A stretch of DNA of 64,000 nucleotides from Mactra quadrangularis (lineage: Eukaryota; Mollusca; Bivalvia; Venerida; Mactridae). The position numbers were made by a program, and so were the translations under genes. Below, one piece after another: positions 34,269-47,390 of this stretch; within the stretch, counting starts at the first letter, position 1; the number at the start of each line of letters is the position of its first letter. The DNA is taken from positions 33,866,887-33,930,886 of the forward strand of contig CM046299.1 in NCBI GenBank assembly GCA_025267735.1. Reading direction: 5' to 3'. A model generated the notes under the pieces. That model did not search any database. It saw only the letters and a list, made by a program, of their open reading frames with translations, and was not told where the DNA came from.

Positions 34269-37200
34269 GCATCAATCATAGTTAAGATTTAACAAACAAC
34301 TTATGAGCATTAAAATAAAGTTATTTCCCTTATCCATTATTTAAACAGTTTATTACCTCCCATGAAATAAGTGATAAAATATCAAATGTACAACTCATTA
34401 TGTTCCAGTTTGAAACATTTAAAGATTAGTTTGGAGTGTTTATCAATCAGAAACACATGGTATTTATATAACACTAACATAGAGTCTTGCTGTAGAGATA
34501 AACTTTTCACAGAGAAACATTTAAAACAAATACTCAGATTTAACAACCAAAATACATCTATTTCCTAAAACAAGTCTAAATTCTGTATTCATTAATATGT
34601 AAAAATGATTTCTTAAACATAATGACCTCCTAACTTTTGAAGAATTTTACCTAAAAACTGTTAAGTTATAAAAAGCAAGTATCATCAACATCTTCTGTTG
34701 TTTTGAAGAATAACTTCCTAGTGTCATAGCAAGATCTACATTCATTCTTATAAATATAAACAATGATTGTACTGCCCTACAGTCCTTCTAATCATCCTTT
34801 CTACCAGGTAGTTTGACTTGAAATAATTTTTAGTTGATAATTATAAATAAACATTTCTTGTGTTAAAAAAGGAAATTCAAATCTAAGAGAAAAAAACCTA
34901 AAGTAAAACTTATTGCTAAATGATAATGTAATAACATGGTAGAAAAAAACATAAAACTTCTTTTCAACACAAATTTAAATAGAAGTCTTCAGCCCAATTC
35001 TGATAGAGAGAAGATATAAAGACACTATATAACATATAAGTAAACGGTAATAATTTCTTTTTCCTCATACAATAACTAGGGCTTCAAATGATATGATGCT
35101 GAGAGTGTGTAGTGTTTCATAAAGCTCCTGAAAATGTTTTCTCACAGCAGTTGGCAGTAACTAGAACTATATTAAAATATTAACCAGCAGATGTCTGTAT
35201 ACTAGAGTTTCTCTACCAGGTAAATGTTGCCCTTAGAATAAAAAGATAAGAATTTCTTGTAGCAAACATTTTCTAATAAAGTGTTAGCAAATCATAAACT
35301 GATAGTTAGAAATTGAAGATATTTTCTGTGGTTTTTACATATAAAAATTTGGTACAATATTCCTACATTGTAATGAAGATGGAGTGTTTGTAATATTATA
35401 CTTTTCTACAGAGGGGATGAAAATAATGGAAACCAGAATAAATAATTTTGGGCTACAAACCAGTCTGCCAGAATTATACAATATAAATTGAAATTATTAA
35501 AGAAAAATGGCTCTATAATTACTTCAAAAAGAATTTAAATACAAGTCTAAAGTTCATGATGAAAACGTGTTCTATAATTTATAACTATTTTTGTCATACT
35601 TTTACAATTACTTCAAATTACAAAACATATACTGACCATGATGAAAACAATGATAACAGTCTTAGGTCTAAAACTTTCTGTAGAAACAAATTGTGTATTA
35701 AAATGGAATGTTTTTAAAGAAAGAAAGAAGTTTTACACAAATATAAAATATTCAACAAGAAAAAAATATTTCAACAAAAGATTTCAATATTTCATATAAA
35801 AATTTAATAAAAGTTCTAAATACTTCTTCATTTTATTTTTTTTACCTTTGTTAAAAAAGTAATTTTGATGAAAAACTATTAATAATTCAAACAACAGGAT
35901 ATATTTTCACATGGTAAAACATCTTAGAAAAACATCTGAAAAATGTTTATAAAAGAAACAAGAAGTATTTCCCACAGTTATATTGCTATGCTATTAAAAG
36001 TCTATCATTGGTTTTAATGTGACAATTTGCCACAATAAGATAAACCAAAAACAAACAAAGTGAAGACTAAACTCTCAGCCAAAAATCTTACACAAATATT
36101 TAATAATCGCTTAACTGAAACACAAATCTTTGAACACTCGTCCAAAACAAACAGAAATAAAACAGATTCTTTGAGCCTAACTCTAGCTACCTCCAATAGA
36201 AATTACAGCTGTCACTATTACTTCTTTACTTCTAACACAATAAAATAACCTTGCTTAAATATTACTAGAAAGTAAGGGGTTCTTTGTATTAAAATAAGTA
36301 AAATATTTTATAATGCATAATAAGTTAAAATATCTGCCGTTGCATGTAAAGTAATGCAGTACTAGATTTAAATCCCTGTTTTAAGCAATACATTTAATAT
36401 TTTTTGCATGAATTTGTATGAAATACTTAAACTGGGTTAAACATAGATTTTCCATGCAAATAAAACATTTAAGCCATTATACAATGAATCAAAGCTAGTA
36501 CTTGTTAAAAATGTATATGACCAAAAAATTAATATATATTCAAGGCAACTTAAATCAAAGTGCTGAAGGCACGGGTTTAAAAAGTAAAATGAGATTTCCA
36601 GCTCCAACAACGTTTGTACACAAAGAACAGTTCAGTGATATTAGTTTGATAGGTACAACAGCATTGTTCCGGTTAAAAACACTTCAAACAATTGACCTAT
36701 AAATACTGCAGTTTATCGGACAGGCGAACACACTTATGATTTGTTTTCACACAATCACAACAAGTCAAGGGGGTCATTCTTAGAACATTGCAATAATTAT
36801 CGGTTAAAATTTATCATTTATGCACATTTATTCTACTGCATCTGTAAGTAAAATAAATAAAGTCCACTATTTAGACATGATTCTAAGTCTTCAACTACGA
36901 TCTTTTAACTTTTCCTACAGAACCCTTCTATTACATAAGATGGTGTAACATCTCTTCTGACAACTGGCACAAACCACAGGTCATAACTGAATAGTTGATA
37001 CCATTCTATTACATAATACATGTAAAGATCTCCACTGAGAGGCTTAACTCATAAGCTATTATACATACACTTCAGTATAGACCAATTGACAAGAGTATTT
37101 CAGGAATTACTGCACCTGCCACAGCAGAGGATCATTTTAAATTGCTCTATACTTATAATATATACTGAGGGACTACTTCTGGATTCGGTAAATTTTCAAA

Positions 37201-37589
37201 GTGGGAAAGGGTCTGAAATACAGTATATATATTTGTTCAGGACTGACATCCCGAACAAATAAAAACAAAAACAAAAAAGAGAGAACTGTTTTTGATTTCA
37301 ACATTAATCACTCAATAGCTGATTGCCTCTATGTTGCTGAAGTTTAAGTAGACTTCTCTGAATATTGTCATTTTATGTACCTTGTAAATTTAGATGGAAA
37401 AAGAACTGTTCAGATAGGAGAAGTGCAATAAAGTTTTCAGTAGTGACACATTACCAGTATAATATTTTACAGTCCCAATCAATGAAAATATATGTACATT
37501 AAATAACAAAGAAAATGTGAGTCACATTTTTTTAATTAACAAGTAAATCTGTGAGCTAATGCTCACTAGTGATACCCCTGCCAAAATCT
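34269..37589. other. intron sequence; no gene seen
   Basis: About 3.3 kb of AT-rich sequence, poor in repeats compared with the rest of the window. No splice-bounded coding frame. Confidence 0.45.
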
Positions 37590-37815
37590 AAAAATATGCG
37601 ACTAACAGGAAGTAGATGAGCAAGGAGCATGAAATCGCTTTACACCACATGGGACTATGGGATGAAGCAATATGCAAAGTATTAGGCTGCTGCATGTTAT
37701 AGTTGCTGAGAAAACTGTGACGGAAATTTTGTAACGGACGGACGGACGGACGCACACACGCACGGACAAGGGTAAAACAGTATACCCCCCTCTTCTTCGA
37801 AGCGGGGGTATAATT
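37590..37815. repeat. dispersed repeat with (ACGG)n and terminal hairpin
   Basis: It ends in acggacggacggacggacgc and a hairpin built from tataccccc / cttcttcgaag / gggggtata at 37,779-37,813. The same type of ending occurs at 18,289-18,323 and 28,552-28,585. Confidence 0.65.
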
Positions 37816-38805
37816 ATTAGTGGATTCAGAAGTGTATTTACCATTTGACCTTAACAAACACAAAAATTATCACACACATTTATTCATGAGTTTAGTTTTT
37901 TCTAAAGCCCTATTTGCATGTATTTCATCAATTTTGTATGCAAATTTATCACTAGATTTCATGTTTATCCCTAGCCATTGAAATAAATTCTTTACCCCTA
38001 AAATTTTCTAAACAAGATGATGAATGCATAAGGTAAAGAATTTTGTTCAACTTTATAATGAAAGGTTTAAACGAGTGATCAGTGAAGCATAAAGACGATG
38101 ATCGCTCGCTTCAATTGAGGTGGCTGTCCTCTATACTCACTAAAAAGGTGTAGAAATTCACACCTTCTTGTAAGATAAATTTCTTCATTACACAGATATT
38201 TAACATGAAGCTGACATTTATAGCCGCCTCAAGGCATACAGTATAGTCTATGACATACACAGATATATCAGATCACAATCATACTATATAAATAGTGTAC
38301 TTTAACCTAAACAAATCATACTTGACAATAAGTTTTAACTCAACTATGTCTTCTTCCCTTAATAGTTTCTAAATCTTTACAAACTACCGCATAAAACTTC
38401 TATATATGTTAAATCTGGGATAAATTAAAAGAATCTGTATAACCTTTTTATTCCGTTTATGTTAACATTGTAAAGAGAGCCATAGCTTTTAATGATAAAG
38501 TTTTGTAAAAAATCAGTGTTATTATTGCAGCAGAGAAACTTGTACCATCTAGAATCAAGCTAGCTGTAATGATGATTATATAAAACATTCAGGGTTAAAT
38601 GACACAGCCAACCTCTTCTCATGTAAATATTACTACTGAATGATAAAACCCAGAAGGATCCAAACAACAACCCACTAGTACCTAGGTTCATTTCCCCAGA
38701 CAATGTAAAGTCAGAGTGATTTATTTCAGATATAAACTTTATCATTAAACCCAAACATTTGAAAAACCTTCAGAAAATAAGTTAATATAACTAAACCTGA
38801 CTTAC
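37816..38805 (-). other. intron 2 start; no gene seen
   Basis: Sequence downstream of the signal-peptide exon, with no other supported feature. Confidence 0.4.
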
Positions 38806-38978
38806 CATTGGCCCATGTTGAGAGAAATAACGCCAGAATTATCACAAGCTCTATGAGCGGTTTCCTAGATAATGGAGAATTGCTCATGTTTTGTGGAAGC
38901 TGTTCATAAGAGAACCAACGTTCACACTGTAAGGCCCACACATTAGTCTTGGTTGATGGTTTCTACATTTTAGCAACT
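38806..38978 (-). CDS. Ig-superfamily receptor, exon 2: 5' UTR end, start codon and signal peptide
   Basis: The minus-strand acceptor ctttcag|agttgc ends at 38,979 and the donor aatg|gtaagtc begins at 38,805. The ATG at 38,887-38,885 is preceded by A at -3 (aacATGa). Upstream in the same frame come a GTG and then a TAG stop, so this ATG is the first usable start. The 27 codons begin MSNSPLSRKPLIEL and continue VIILALFLSTWAN: a short basic n-region, a hydrophobic core and a small-residue cleavage region, that is, a secretory signal peptide. The exon ends in phase 1, matching the Ig domain 1 exon 17 kb downstream. Bases 38,888-38,978 would be 5' UTR. Confidence 0.75.
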
Positions 38979-39969
38979 CTGAAAGTACAAAGTGACATAA
39001 CATAAGTAAATATATTAAAATTAACATTCAAGCAAATACCAGAGCTTCCATAATTGTTCATCAAAATATCCTAGTATATAGAGACATGACAAGTGGCTGC
39101 TTCTTGGGAATTAAAATAAAATCATTCCACGTATTTATTGTAGCAAATACAATTATAATTTAAGATTTATTGTAAGTCTTGCCATGTGAGGAACTTGCAG
39201 CAGTCACGTTGCTGGAGGTGATTTCCAAGATTAGTGTTGAGTCCTCCATTCCTAGATGACTATCAAAACACCAGTGATGATGATAGTTATAATAATAGAG
39301 TGGATACATTAATGGCTATCAACCACTTAGGTTTATAATTTATCTAAACTAGTATCTAGTAAATTTGTAATGATTTTATATTTCTTATCTTAAACAAATA
39401 GTATATCAGAATTAAATCAACCATTTATTTCCTTACAAAGATAGACTGCTTCTCATTTTACAAAAACTGCATCAGAAGTTAAATATAGACACCAGAAAGC
39501 AATAGAGTAAAGGCAAAGAAAAAAAAGCTAAACTTTTTAGAAGTGTATCTGTTGCTAATCATTATATACACTATCATAAATACAAGTAAAAATGTGTTAT
39601 GGATTTTATTGGTTCTCTGTTACACAAAATATCATAAATATCTCATAACATAAGTTATTCATGATTTTATGGTTGTAAACCAAAGGCATCCAACTTTAGA
39701 GGTTCCTAAAAATTATACCAATATATATTGTAGTATTTTATCACTTTATGCATAATTGTTGGCCAGGTATGATAGTAAGAAAACAATATTAAGAGAATCA
39801 AGATGTAATATAGAAAATAAGATGTCATTCTTGTACTCACTAATTAGCATCAAAGTAAATATCTATGACATATAGAGGTCATTTTGACATGATATAAAAA
39901 CAATGTATACCAGAATACTCTATATATATCAAAGCCATATACACAGATACATCAGTATCTATGTTAAAG
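38979..39969 (-). other. intron 1 sequence; no gene seen
   Basis: No exon or array recognised. Confidence 0.4.
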
Positions 39970-40310
39970 GCAATTTGCAAATTTAGGCAATTTGTCAAGT
40001 GTTTGAAATTTTAGGCATTTTGTAAATTTCATAGTCATTTTAGGCATTTTGTAAATTGCATGGTCATTTTAGGCATTTTGTAAATGGCATGGTCATTTTA
40101 TGCATTTTGTAAATTGCATGGTCATTTCAGGCATTTTGTAAATGGCATGGTCGTTTCAGGCATTTTGTAAATTGCATGGTCATTTTAGGCATTTTGTAAA
40201 CAGCATGGTCATTTAAGGCATTTTAGTAAATTGCATGGTCATTTTAGACATTTTGTAAATTACAAGGTCATTTCAGGCATTTTGGTTATTTCACGGTCAT
40301 TTTAGACATA
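39970..40310. repeat. 29-bp tandem repeat, about 11 units
   Basis: The unit is ggcattttgtaaattgca plus tggtcatttta, with several substitutions per unit. Confidence 0.9.
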
Positions 40311-41397
40311 AATCATGAGATAAAGTAACTGGAATATCACATAAAGATTGATGATTGATTCACAGGCTATAAAATTATAATGACCAAATTTTCGTTAATA
40401 ATATAAATGAGGTCACTCTGGATGGGTACGACTTAGTGGTAATAATGATGTACTCTTTATCCTTGTATATACTAGTATTCATCTTACTACAGATTCAAGT
40501 ACCATCTAAAGTCCACAACATTACTGCTCCCACCAACTAAACATTTTATCTACATCTTAGAACTTGATGATCAGGAGGCCATGTGATCAAAGTATGGCAA
40601 ATACTGGTGATTTTACAATATTGTAAAGCAAACAAGAAAGACAAGAAAGACCAAAACTAGAACAAAAAATTAAAACATACATACACAGGCCAGAAAAGCA
40701 GTCTATAAATATCATACATAAAACTTCCACCATCAGACCTTACTGTATGACTTTATCTTAAAAACAATACTCTAAACGTATGGAGTTGCCTAAAAGCACT
40801 AATTCAAAGAAAAAAGTGCCTATCACCAAAATCAATTAGCCCTAGAATTACTGTTGTACAAAGAGAAAAAACATATAAGAAACTTTTCACTTCTTATAGA
40901 TAGTTTCATGCTATGTTGTGTAAAACAAGAAAAAACTAACAGAGTTACAATCGTCATAAGTTTACATCAACAGTTCTCCAATAATGAAACAAATTTTGTG
41001 TAATTTTCATCTAGAGTGCCTAGTTTCAAAATCTCTCATTTTCTAACAACTCTGCTACACTGTTATGATATAGGTTGTTATATGATCAGCTGATTACAGG
41101 TTCTTGATAAAGGAAACTGAGGAACAAGAGTACTGTATCCTATTTCCTAGAGAAAATGTTTATAATAATCTTTATCTATCCAGTTTCAAAAAAGTCTGCA
41201 TAAAAACAAGATCTTTTGAGTTTTGAAGTAAGAAAACCAAAGTTTATAAAACAGCAATGGACTTACTAATTTACTGATGAAAGGTACAACATTATCTATA
41301 ATATCTATAATTTATATCTCTAGGTAAACATGTAGATTTGTTGTGTTATTTCTTAATATGTCAACTCCTTTCAGCAGTCTTGTCATTTACACTAAGT
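40311..41397. other. intron 1 sequence; no gene seen
   Basis: No supported feature. Confidence 0.4.
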
Positions 41398-44300
41398 TCA
41401 ACAACAGTAATCAGGGGATACAGTAATCAGGAAACAGTCCAGTACAATATGGATACAGTAATCAGGGGATACAGTCCAGTACAATGTGGATATAGTAATC
41501 AGGAAACAGTCCAGTACAATGTGGATACAGTAATCAGGAAACAGTCCAGTACAATGTGGATACAGTAATCAGGAAACAGTCCAGTACAATATGGATACAG
41601 TAATCAGGAAACAGTCCAGTACAATGTGGATACAGTAATCAGGAAACAGTCCAGTACAATGTGGATACAGTAATCAGGAAACAGTCCAGTACAATATGGA
41701 TACAGTAATCAGGAAACAGTCCAGTACAATGTGGATACAGTAATCAGGAAACAGTCCAGTACAATGTGGATACAGTAATCAGGAAACAGTCCAGTACAAT
41801 GTGGATACAGTAATCAGGGAACAGTCCAGTACAATATGGATACAGTAATCAGGAAACAGTCCAGTACAATGTGGATACAGTAATCAGGAAACAGTCCAGT
41901 ACAATATGGATACAGTAATCAGGAAACAGTCCAGTACAATGTGGATACAGTAATCAGGGAACAGTCCAGTACAATATGGATACAGTAATCAGGAAACAGT
42001 CCAGTACAATGTGGATACAGTAATCAGGAAACAGTCCAGTACAATATGGATACAGTAATCAGGAAACAGTCCAGTACAATGTGGATACAGTAATCAGGAA
42101 ACAGTCCAGTACAATATGGATACAGTAATCAGGGGATACAGTCCAGTACAATGTGGATACAGTAATCAGGAAACAGTCCAGTACAATGTGGATACAGTAA
42201 TCAGGAAACAGTCCAGTACAATATGGATACAGTAATCAGGAAACAGTCCAGTACAATGTGGATACAGTAATCAGGGGATACAGTCCAGTACAATATGGAT
42301 ACAGTAATCAGGAAACAGTCTAGTACAATGTGGATTCAGTAATCAGGAAACAGTCCAGTACAGTATGGATACAGTAATCAGGGAACAGTCCAGTACAATG
42401 TGGATACAGTAATCAGGAAACAGTCCAGTACAATGTGGATACAGTAATCAGGAAACAGTCCAGTACAATATCGATACAGTAATCAGGAAACAGTCCAGTA
42501 CAATGTGGATACAGTAATCAGGAAACAGTCCAGTACAATATCGATACAGTAATCAGGAAACAGTCCAGTACAATGTGGATACAGTAATCAGGAAACAGTC
42601 CAGTACAATGTGGATACAGTAATCAGGAAACAGTCCAGTACAATGTGGATACAGTAATCAGGAAACAGTCCAGTACAATGTGGATACAGTAATCAGGAAA
42701 CAGTCCAGTACAATGTGGATACAGTAATCAGGAAACAGTCCAGTACAATGTGGATACAGTAATCAGGAAACAGTCCAGTACAATGTGGATACAGTAATCA
42801 GGAAACAGTCCAGTACAATATGGATACAGTAATCAGGAAACAGTCCAGTACAATGTGGATACAGTAATCAGGGGATACAGTCCAGTACAATATGGATACA
42901 GTAATCAGGGGATACAGTAATCAGGAAACAGTCCAGTACAATGTGGATACAGTAATCAGGAAACAGTCCAGTACAATATGGATATAGTAATCAGGAAACA
43001 GTCCAGTACAATGTGGATACAGTAATCAGGGGATACAGTCCAGTACAATGTGGATACAGTAATCAGGGGATACAGTCCAGTACAATATGGATATAGTAAT
43101 CAGGAAACAGTCCAGTACAATGTGGATACAGTAATCAGGAAACAGTCCAGTACAATGTGGATACAGTAATCAGGAAACAGTCTAGTACAATGTGGATACA
43201 GTAATCAGGAAACAGTCCAGTACAATGTGGATACAGTAATCAGGAAACAGTCCAGTACAATGTGGATACAGTAATCAGGAAACAGTCCAGTACAATGTGG
43301 ATACAGTAATCAGAAAACAGTCCAGTACAATGTGGATACAGTAATCAGGAAACAGTCCAGTACAATGTGGATACAGTAATTAGGAAACAGTCCAGTACAA
43401 TGTGGATACAGTAATCAGGGGATACAGTAATCAGAAAACAGTCCAGTACAATATGGATACAGTAATCAGGGGATACAGTCTAGTACAATGTGGATACAGT
43501 AATCAGGAAACAGTCCAGTACAATGTGGATACAGTAATCAGGAAACAGTCCAGTACAATGTGGATATAGTAATCAGGAAACAGTCCAGTACAATGTGGAT
43601 ACAGTAATCAGGAAACAGTCCAGTACAATGTGTATACAGTAATCAGGAAACAGTCCAGTACAATGTGGATACAGTAATCAGGAAACAGTCCAGTACAATA
43701 TGGATACAGTAATCAGGAAACAGTCCAGTACAATGTGGATACAGTAATCAGGAAACAGTCCAGTACAATATGGATACAGTAATCAGGGGATACAGTCCAG
43801 TACAATGTGGATACAGTAATCAGGAAACAGTCCAGTACAATATGGATACAGTAATCAGGGGATACAGTCCAGTACAATGTGGATACAGTAATCAGGAAAC
43901 AGTCCAGTACAATGTGGATACAGTAATCAGGAAACAGTCCAGTACAATATGGATACAGTAATCAGGAAACAGTCCAGTACAATGTGGATACAGTAATCAG
44001 GAAACAGTCCAGTACAATGTGGATACAGTAATCAGGAAACAGTCCAGTACAATATGGATACAGTAATCAGGAAACAGTCCAGTACAATGTGGATACAGTA
44101 ATCAGGAAACAGTCCAGTACAATATGGATACAGTAATCAGGAAACAGTCCAGTACAATGTGGATACAGTAATCAGGAAACAGTCCAGTACAATGTGGATA
44201 CAGTAATCAGGGGATACAGTAATCAGGAAACAGTCCAGTACAATGTGGATACAGTAATCAGGAAACAGTCCAGTACAATGTGTATACAGTAATCAGGGAA

Positions 44301-46292
44301 CAGTCCAGTACAATGTGGATACAGTAATCAGGAAACAGTCCAGTACAATGTGGATACAGTAATCAGGAAACAGTCTAGTACAATGTGGATACAGTAATCA
44401 GGAAACAGTCCAGTACAATATGGATACAGTAATCAGGAAACAGTCCAGTACAATGTGGATACAGTAATCAGGAAACAGTCCAGTACAATGTGGATGCAGT
44501 AATCAGGAAACAGTCTAGTACAATGTGTATACAGTAATCAGGAAACAGTCCAGTACAATATGGATACAGTAATCAGGAAACAGTCCAGTACAATGTGTAT
44601 ACAGTAATCAGGAAACAGTCAAGTACAATGTGGATACAGTAATCAGGAAACAGTCCAGTACAATATGGATACAGTAATCAGGGGATACAGTAATCAGGAA
44701 ACAGTCCAGTACAATATGGATACAGTAATCAGGGGATACAGTAATCAGGAAACAGTCTAGTACAATATGGATACAGTAATCAGGAAACAGTCTAGTACAA
44801 TATCGATACAGTAATCAGGAAACAGTCCAGTACAATATGGATACAGTAATCAGGGGATACAGTAATCAGGGAACAGTCCAGTACAATGTGGATACAGTAA
44901 TCAGGAAACAGTCTAGTACAATATCGATACAGTAATCAGGAAACAGTCCAGTACAATATGGATACAGTAATCAGGAAACAGTCCAGTACAATGTGGATAC
45001 AGTAATCAGGAAACAGTCCAGTACAATATGGATACAGTAATCAGGGGATACAGTAATCAGGAAACAGTCCAGTACAATATGGATACAGTAATCAGGGGAT
45101 ACAGTAATCAGGAAACATTCCAGTACAATATGGATACAGTAATCAGGAAACAGTCCAGTACAATGTGGATACAGTAATCAGGAAACAGTCCAGTACAATA
45201 TGGATACAGTAATCAGGAAACAGTCCAGTACAATATGGATACAGTAATCAGGGGATACAGTAATCAGGAAACAGTCCAGTACAATGTGGATACAGTAATC
45301 AGGAAAACAGTCCAGTACAATATGGATACAGTAATCAGAAAACAGTCCAGTACAATATGGATACAGTAATCAGGAAACAGTCCAGTACAATATGGATACA
45401 GTAATCAGGAAACAGTCCAGTACAATATGGATACAGTAATCAGGGGATACAGTCCAGTACAATGTGGATACAGTAATCAGGGGATACAGTCCAGTACAAT
45501 GTGGATACAGTAATCAGGGGATACAGTCCAGTACAATGTGGATACAGTAATCAGGAAACAGTCCAGTACAATATGGATACAGTAATCAGGAAACAGTCCA
45601 GTACAATGTGGATACAGTAATCAGGAAACAGTCCAGTACAATGTGGATACAGTAATCAGGAAACAGTCCAGTACAATGTGGATACAGTAATCAGGAAACA
45701 GTCCAGTACAATGTGGATACAGTAATCAGGGAACAGTCCAGTACAATGTGGATACAGTAATCAGGGAACAGTCCAGTACAATGTGGATACAGTAATCAGG
45801 GAACAGTCCAGTACAATATGGATACAGTAATCAGGAAACAGTCCAGTACAATATGTGGATACAGTAATCAGGGGATACAGTAATCAGGAAACAGTCCAGT
45901 ACAATGTGGATACAGTAATCAGGAAACAGTCCAGTACAATGTGGATACAGTAATCAGGGGATACAGTAATCAGGAAGCAGTCTAGTACAATGTGGATACA
46001 GTAATCAGGAAACAGTCCAGTACAATGTGGATACAGTAATCAGGGGATACAGTAATCAGGAAACAGTCCAGTACAATGTGGATTCAGTAATCAGGAAACA
46101 GTCTAGTACAATATGGATACAGTAATCAGGAAACAGTCCAGTACAATGTGGATACAGTAATCAGGAAACAGTCCAGTACAATATGGATACAGTAATCAGG
46201 AAACAGTCCAGTACAATGTGGATACAGTAATCAGGAAACAGTCCAGTACAATATCGATACAGTAATCAGGAAACAGTCCAGTACAATGTGGA
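41398..46292. repeat. 35-bp satellite, about 4.9 kb, on the order of 138 units
   Basis: The unit is caggaaacagtccagtac plus aatgtggatacagtaat. It is very homogeneous. The main variants are aatatgg in place of aatgtgg, cggggatacag in place of cggaaacag (two bases longer), and a 16-base partial unit caggggatacagtaat. Since 35 is not a multiple of three, translations cycle through all frames; short open frames inside are side effects. It is the largest array in the window and lies about 2.4 kb upstream of exon 2. Confidence 0.97.
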
Positions 46293-46401
46293 TGACAACA
46301 TTACCTTACCTTAAAGTCTAATTGTTTATAAACAAATAAACTTACATGTATATACCTTAATTAGTTTCATCATTTACATCAATAAACTAGCATTATATAT
46401 T

Positions 46402-47390
46402 CAGTATAAGTTTATTCGCTCAAACACCACCAGGTCGAAGCAATTGGCCGAGTCGAACACATTGTCTGAACCGATAAATTTCCCTTCTATATCTATATTA
46501 GTGAACCTCTGTTGGGTCGAACAGGAATAAATCAAACTCTTGAACCAATATCATGGTCCCGTGGTTTACAATTACGCTTTAATACAATTGTCTCTCTCAA
46601 ACAATAAATTATCACACATCGGTCGTATAATCTTGACCATAGTTATTGTTTGTGACACGTGATAATAACAGGCGTGAAAATCGCTTAACAATAGATTTGT
46701 TAATTGGTGTTAATTTGCCCAAAACATTGTAATGAGTGAACATAATTTTGCATAAAAATGCTTAACAATAGAATTGTTTGTTGATTGTATTTAGTAGACG
46801 GGAACATATTATAAAATGTCATGGTATGATTAAAAATAAAAGATATAACAAGTAACTAAGGTCTCGCTAAAAATAATTAATTAGTGCATATACAGAGTGT
46901 ATGTTAGTTTTAACTTATAAAAACTGTTAAAATTGTGCAAAGTCGGTAAAAATAAGTCCAAATTAAGGATCAAAATTTTTTTTTTTTAAATGTTAGAACA
47001 GAATTACACACATATACAACGGCAGAAAAAACTTACAGGAGGACCCAATCAAATCGAACCTTTCTCACTTATCCACATTAAAGAAATGATCATTTCATCT
47101 ACTACTACTCACCTTTAGTGTAATTATGTTCATAAATGTAAAAAAACGCACAACAAATATGTAGTTGGCAAATAAATTTGCAGTTATAACTAACTACGTA
47201 TACATGACACATGAACGAACCGTATGTTCCTGTTACATGCTTAACCAAGGGAGATAATAATATAAAAACAATAACAAAACAAGGGGAAGTAATAGCGTCG
47301 TACTCTGACAAAATTAAACGGGGTCAAACACCTGGCTCGCTCGAATATTTTTTCTTGTCCCCTTGAGTTCGAGCCAGCAAATTTTTACTG
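46402..47390. mobile_element. possible pogo/Tigger-like miniature element rich in tcgaac words
   Basis: The left end is cagtataagtttattcgctc and the right end gagccagcaaatttttactg, inverted copies at the outer CAGTA and loosely inside. Words such as ggtcgaa, gagtcgaaca and gggtcgaaca recur. TA follows the right end but does not immediately precede the left one, so the call is tentative. Confidence 0.35.

Noticed and set aside
38888..38941. Upstream start of the signal-peptide exon at a GTG (18 extra residues)
   Set aside because: The codon is GTG, not ATG; an in-frame TAG lies further upstream, and the ATG at 38,887 has a better context.
41338..46280. Short frames with VIRGYSPVQCGYS-like repeats
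   Set aside because: The 35-bp satellite cycles through all three frames; open stretches are limited and have no start or splice context.
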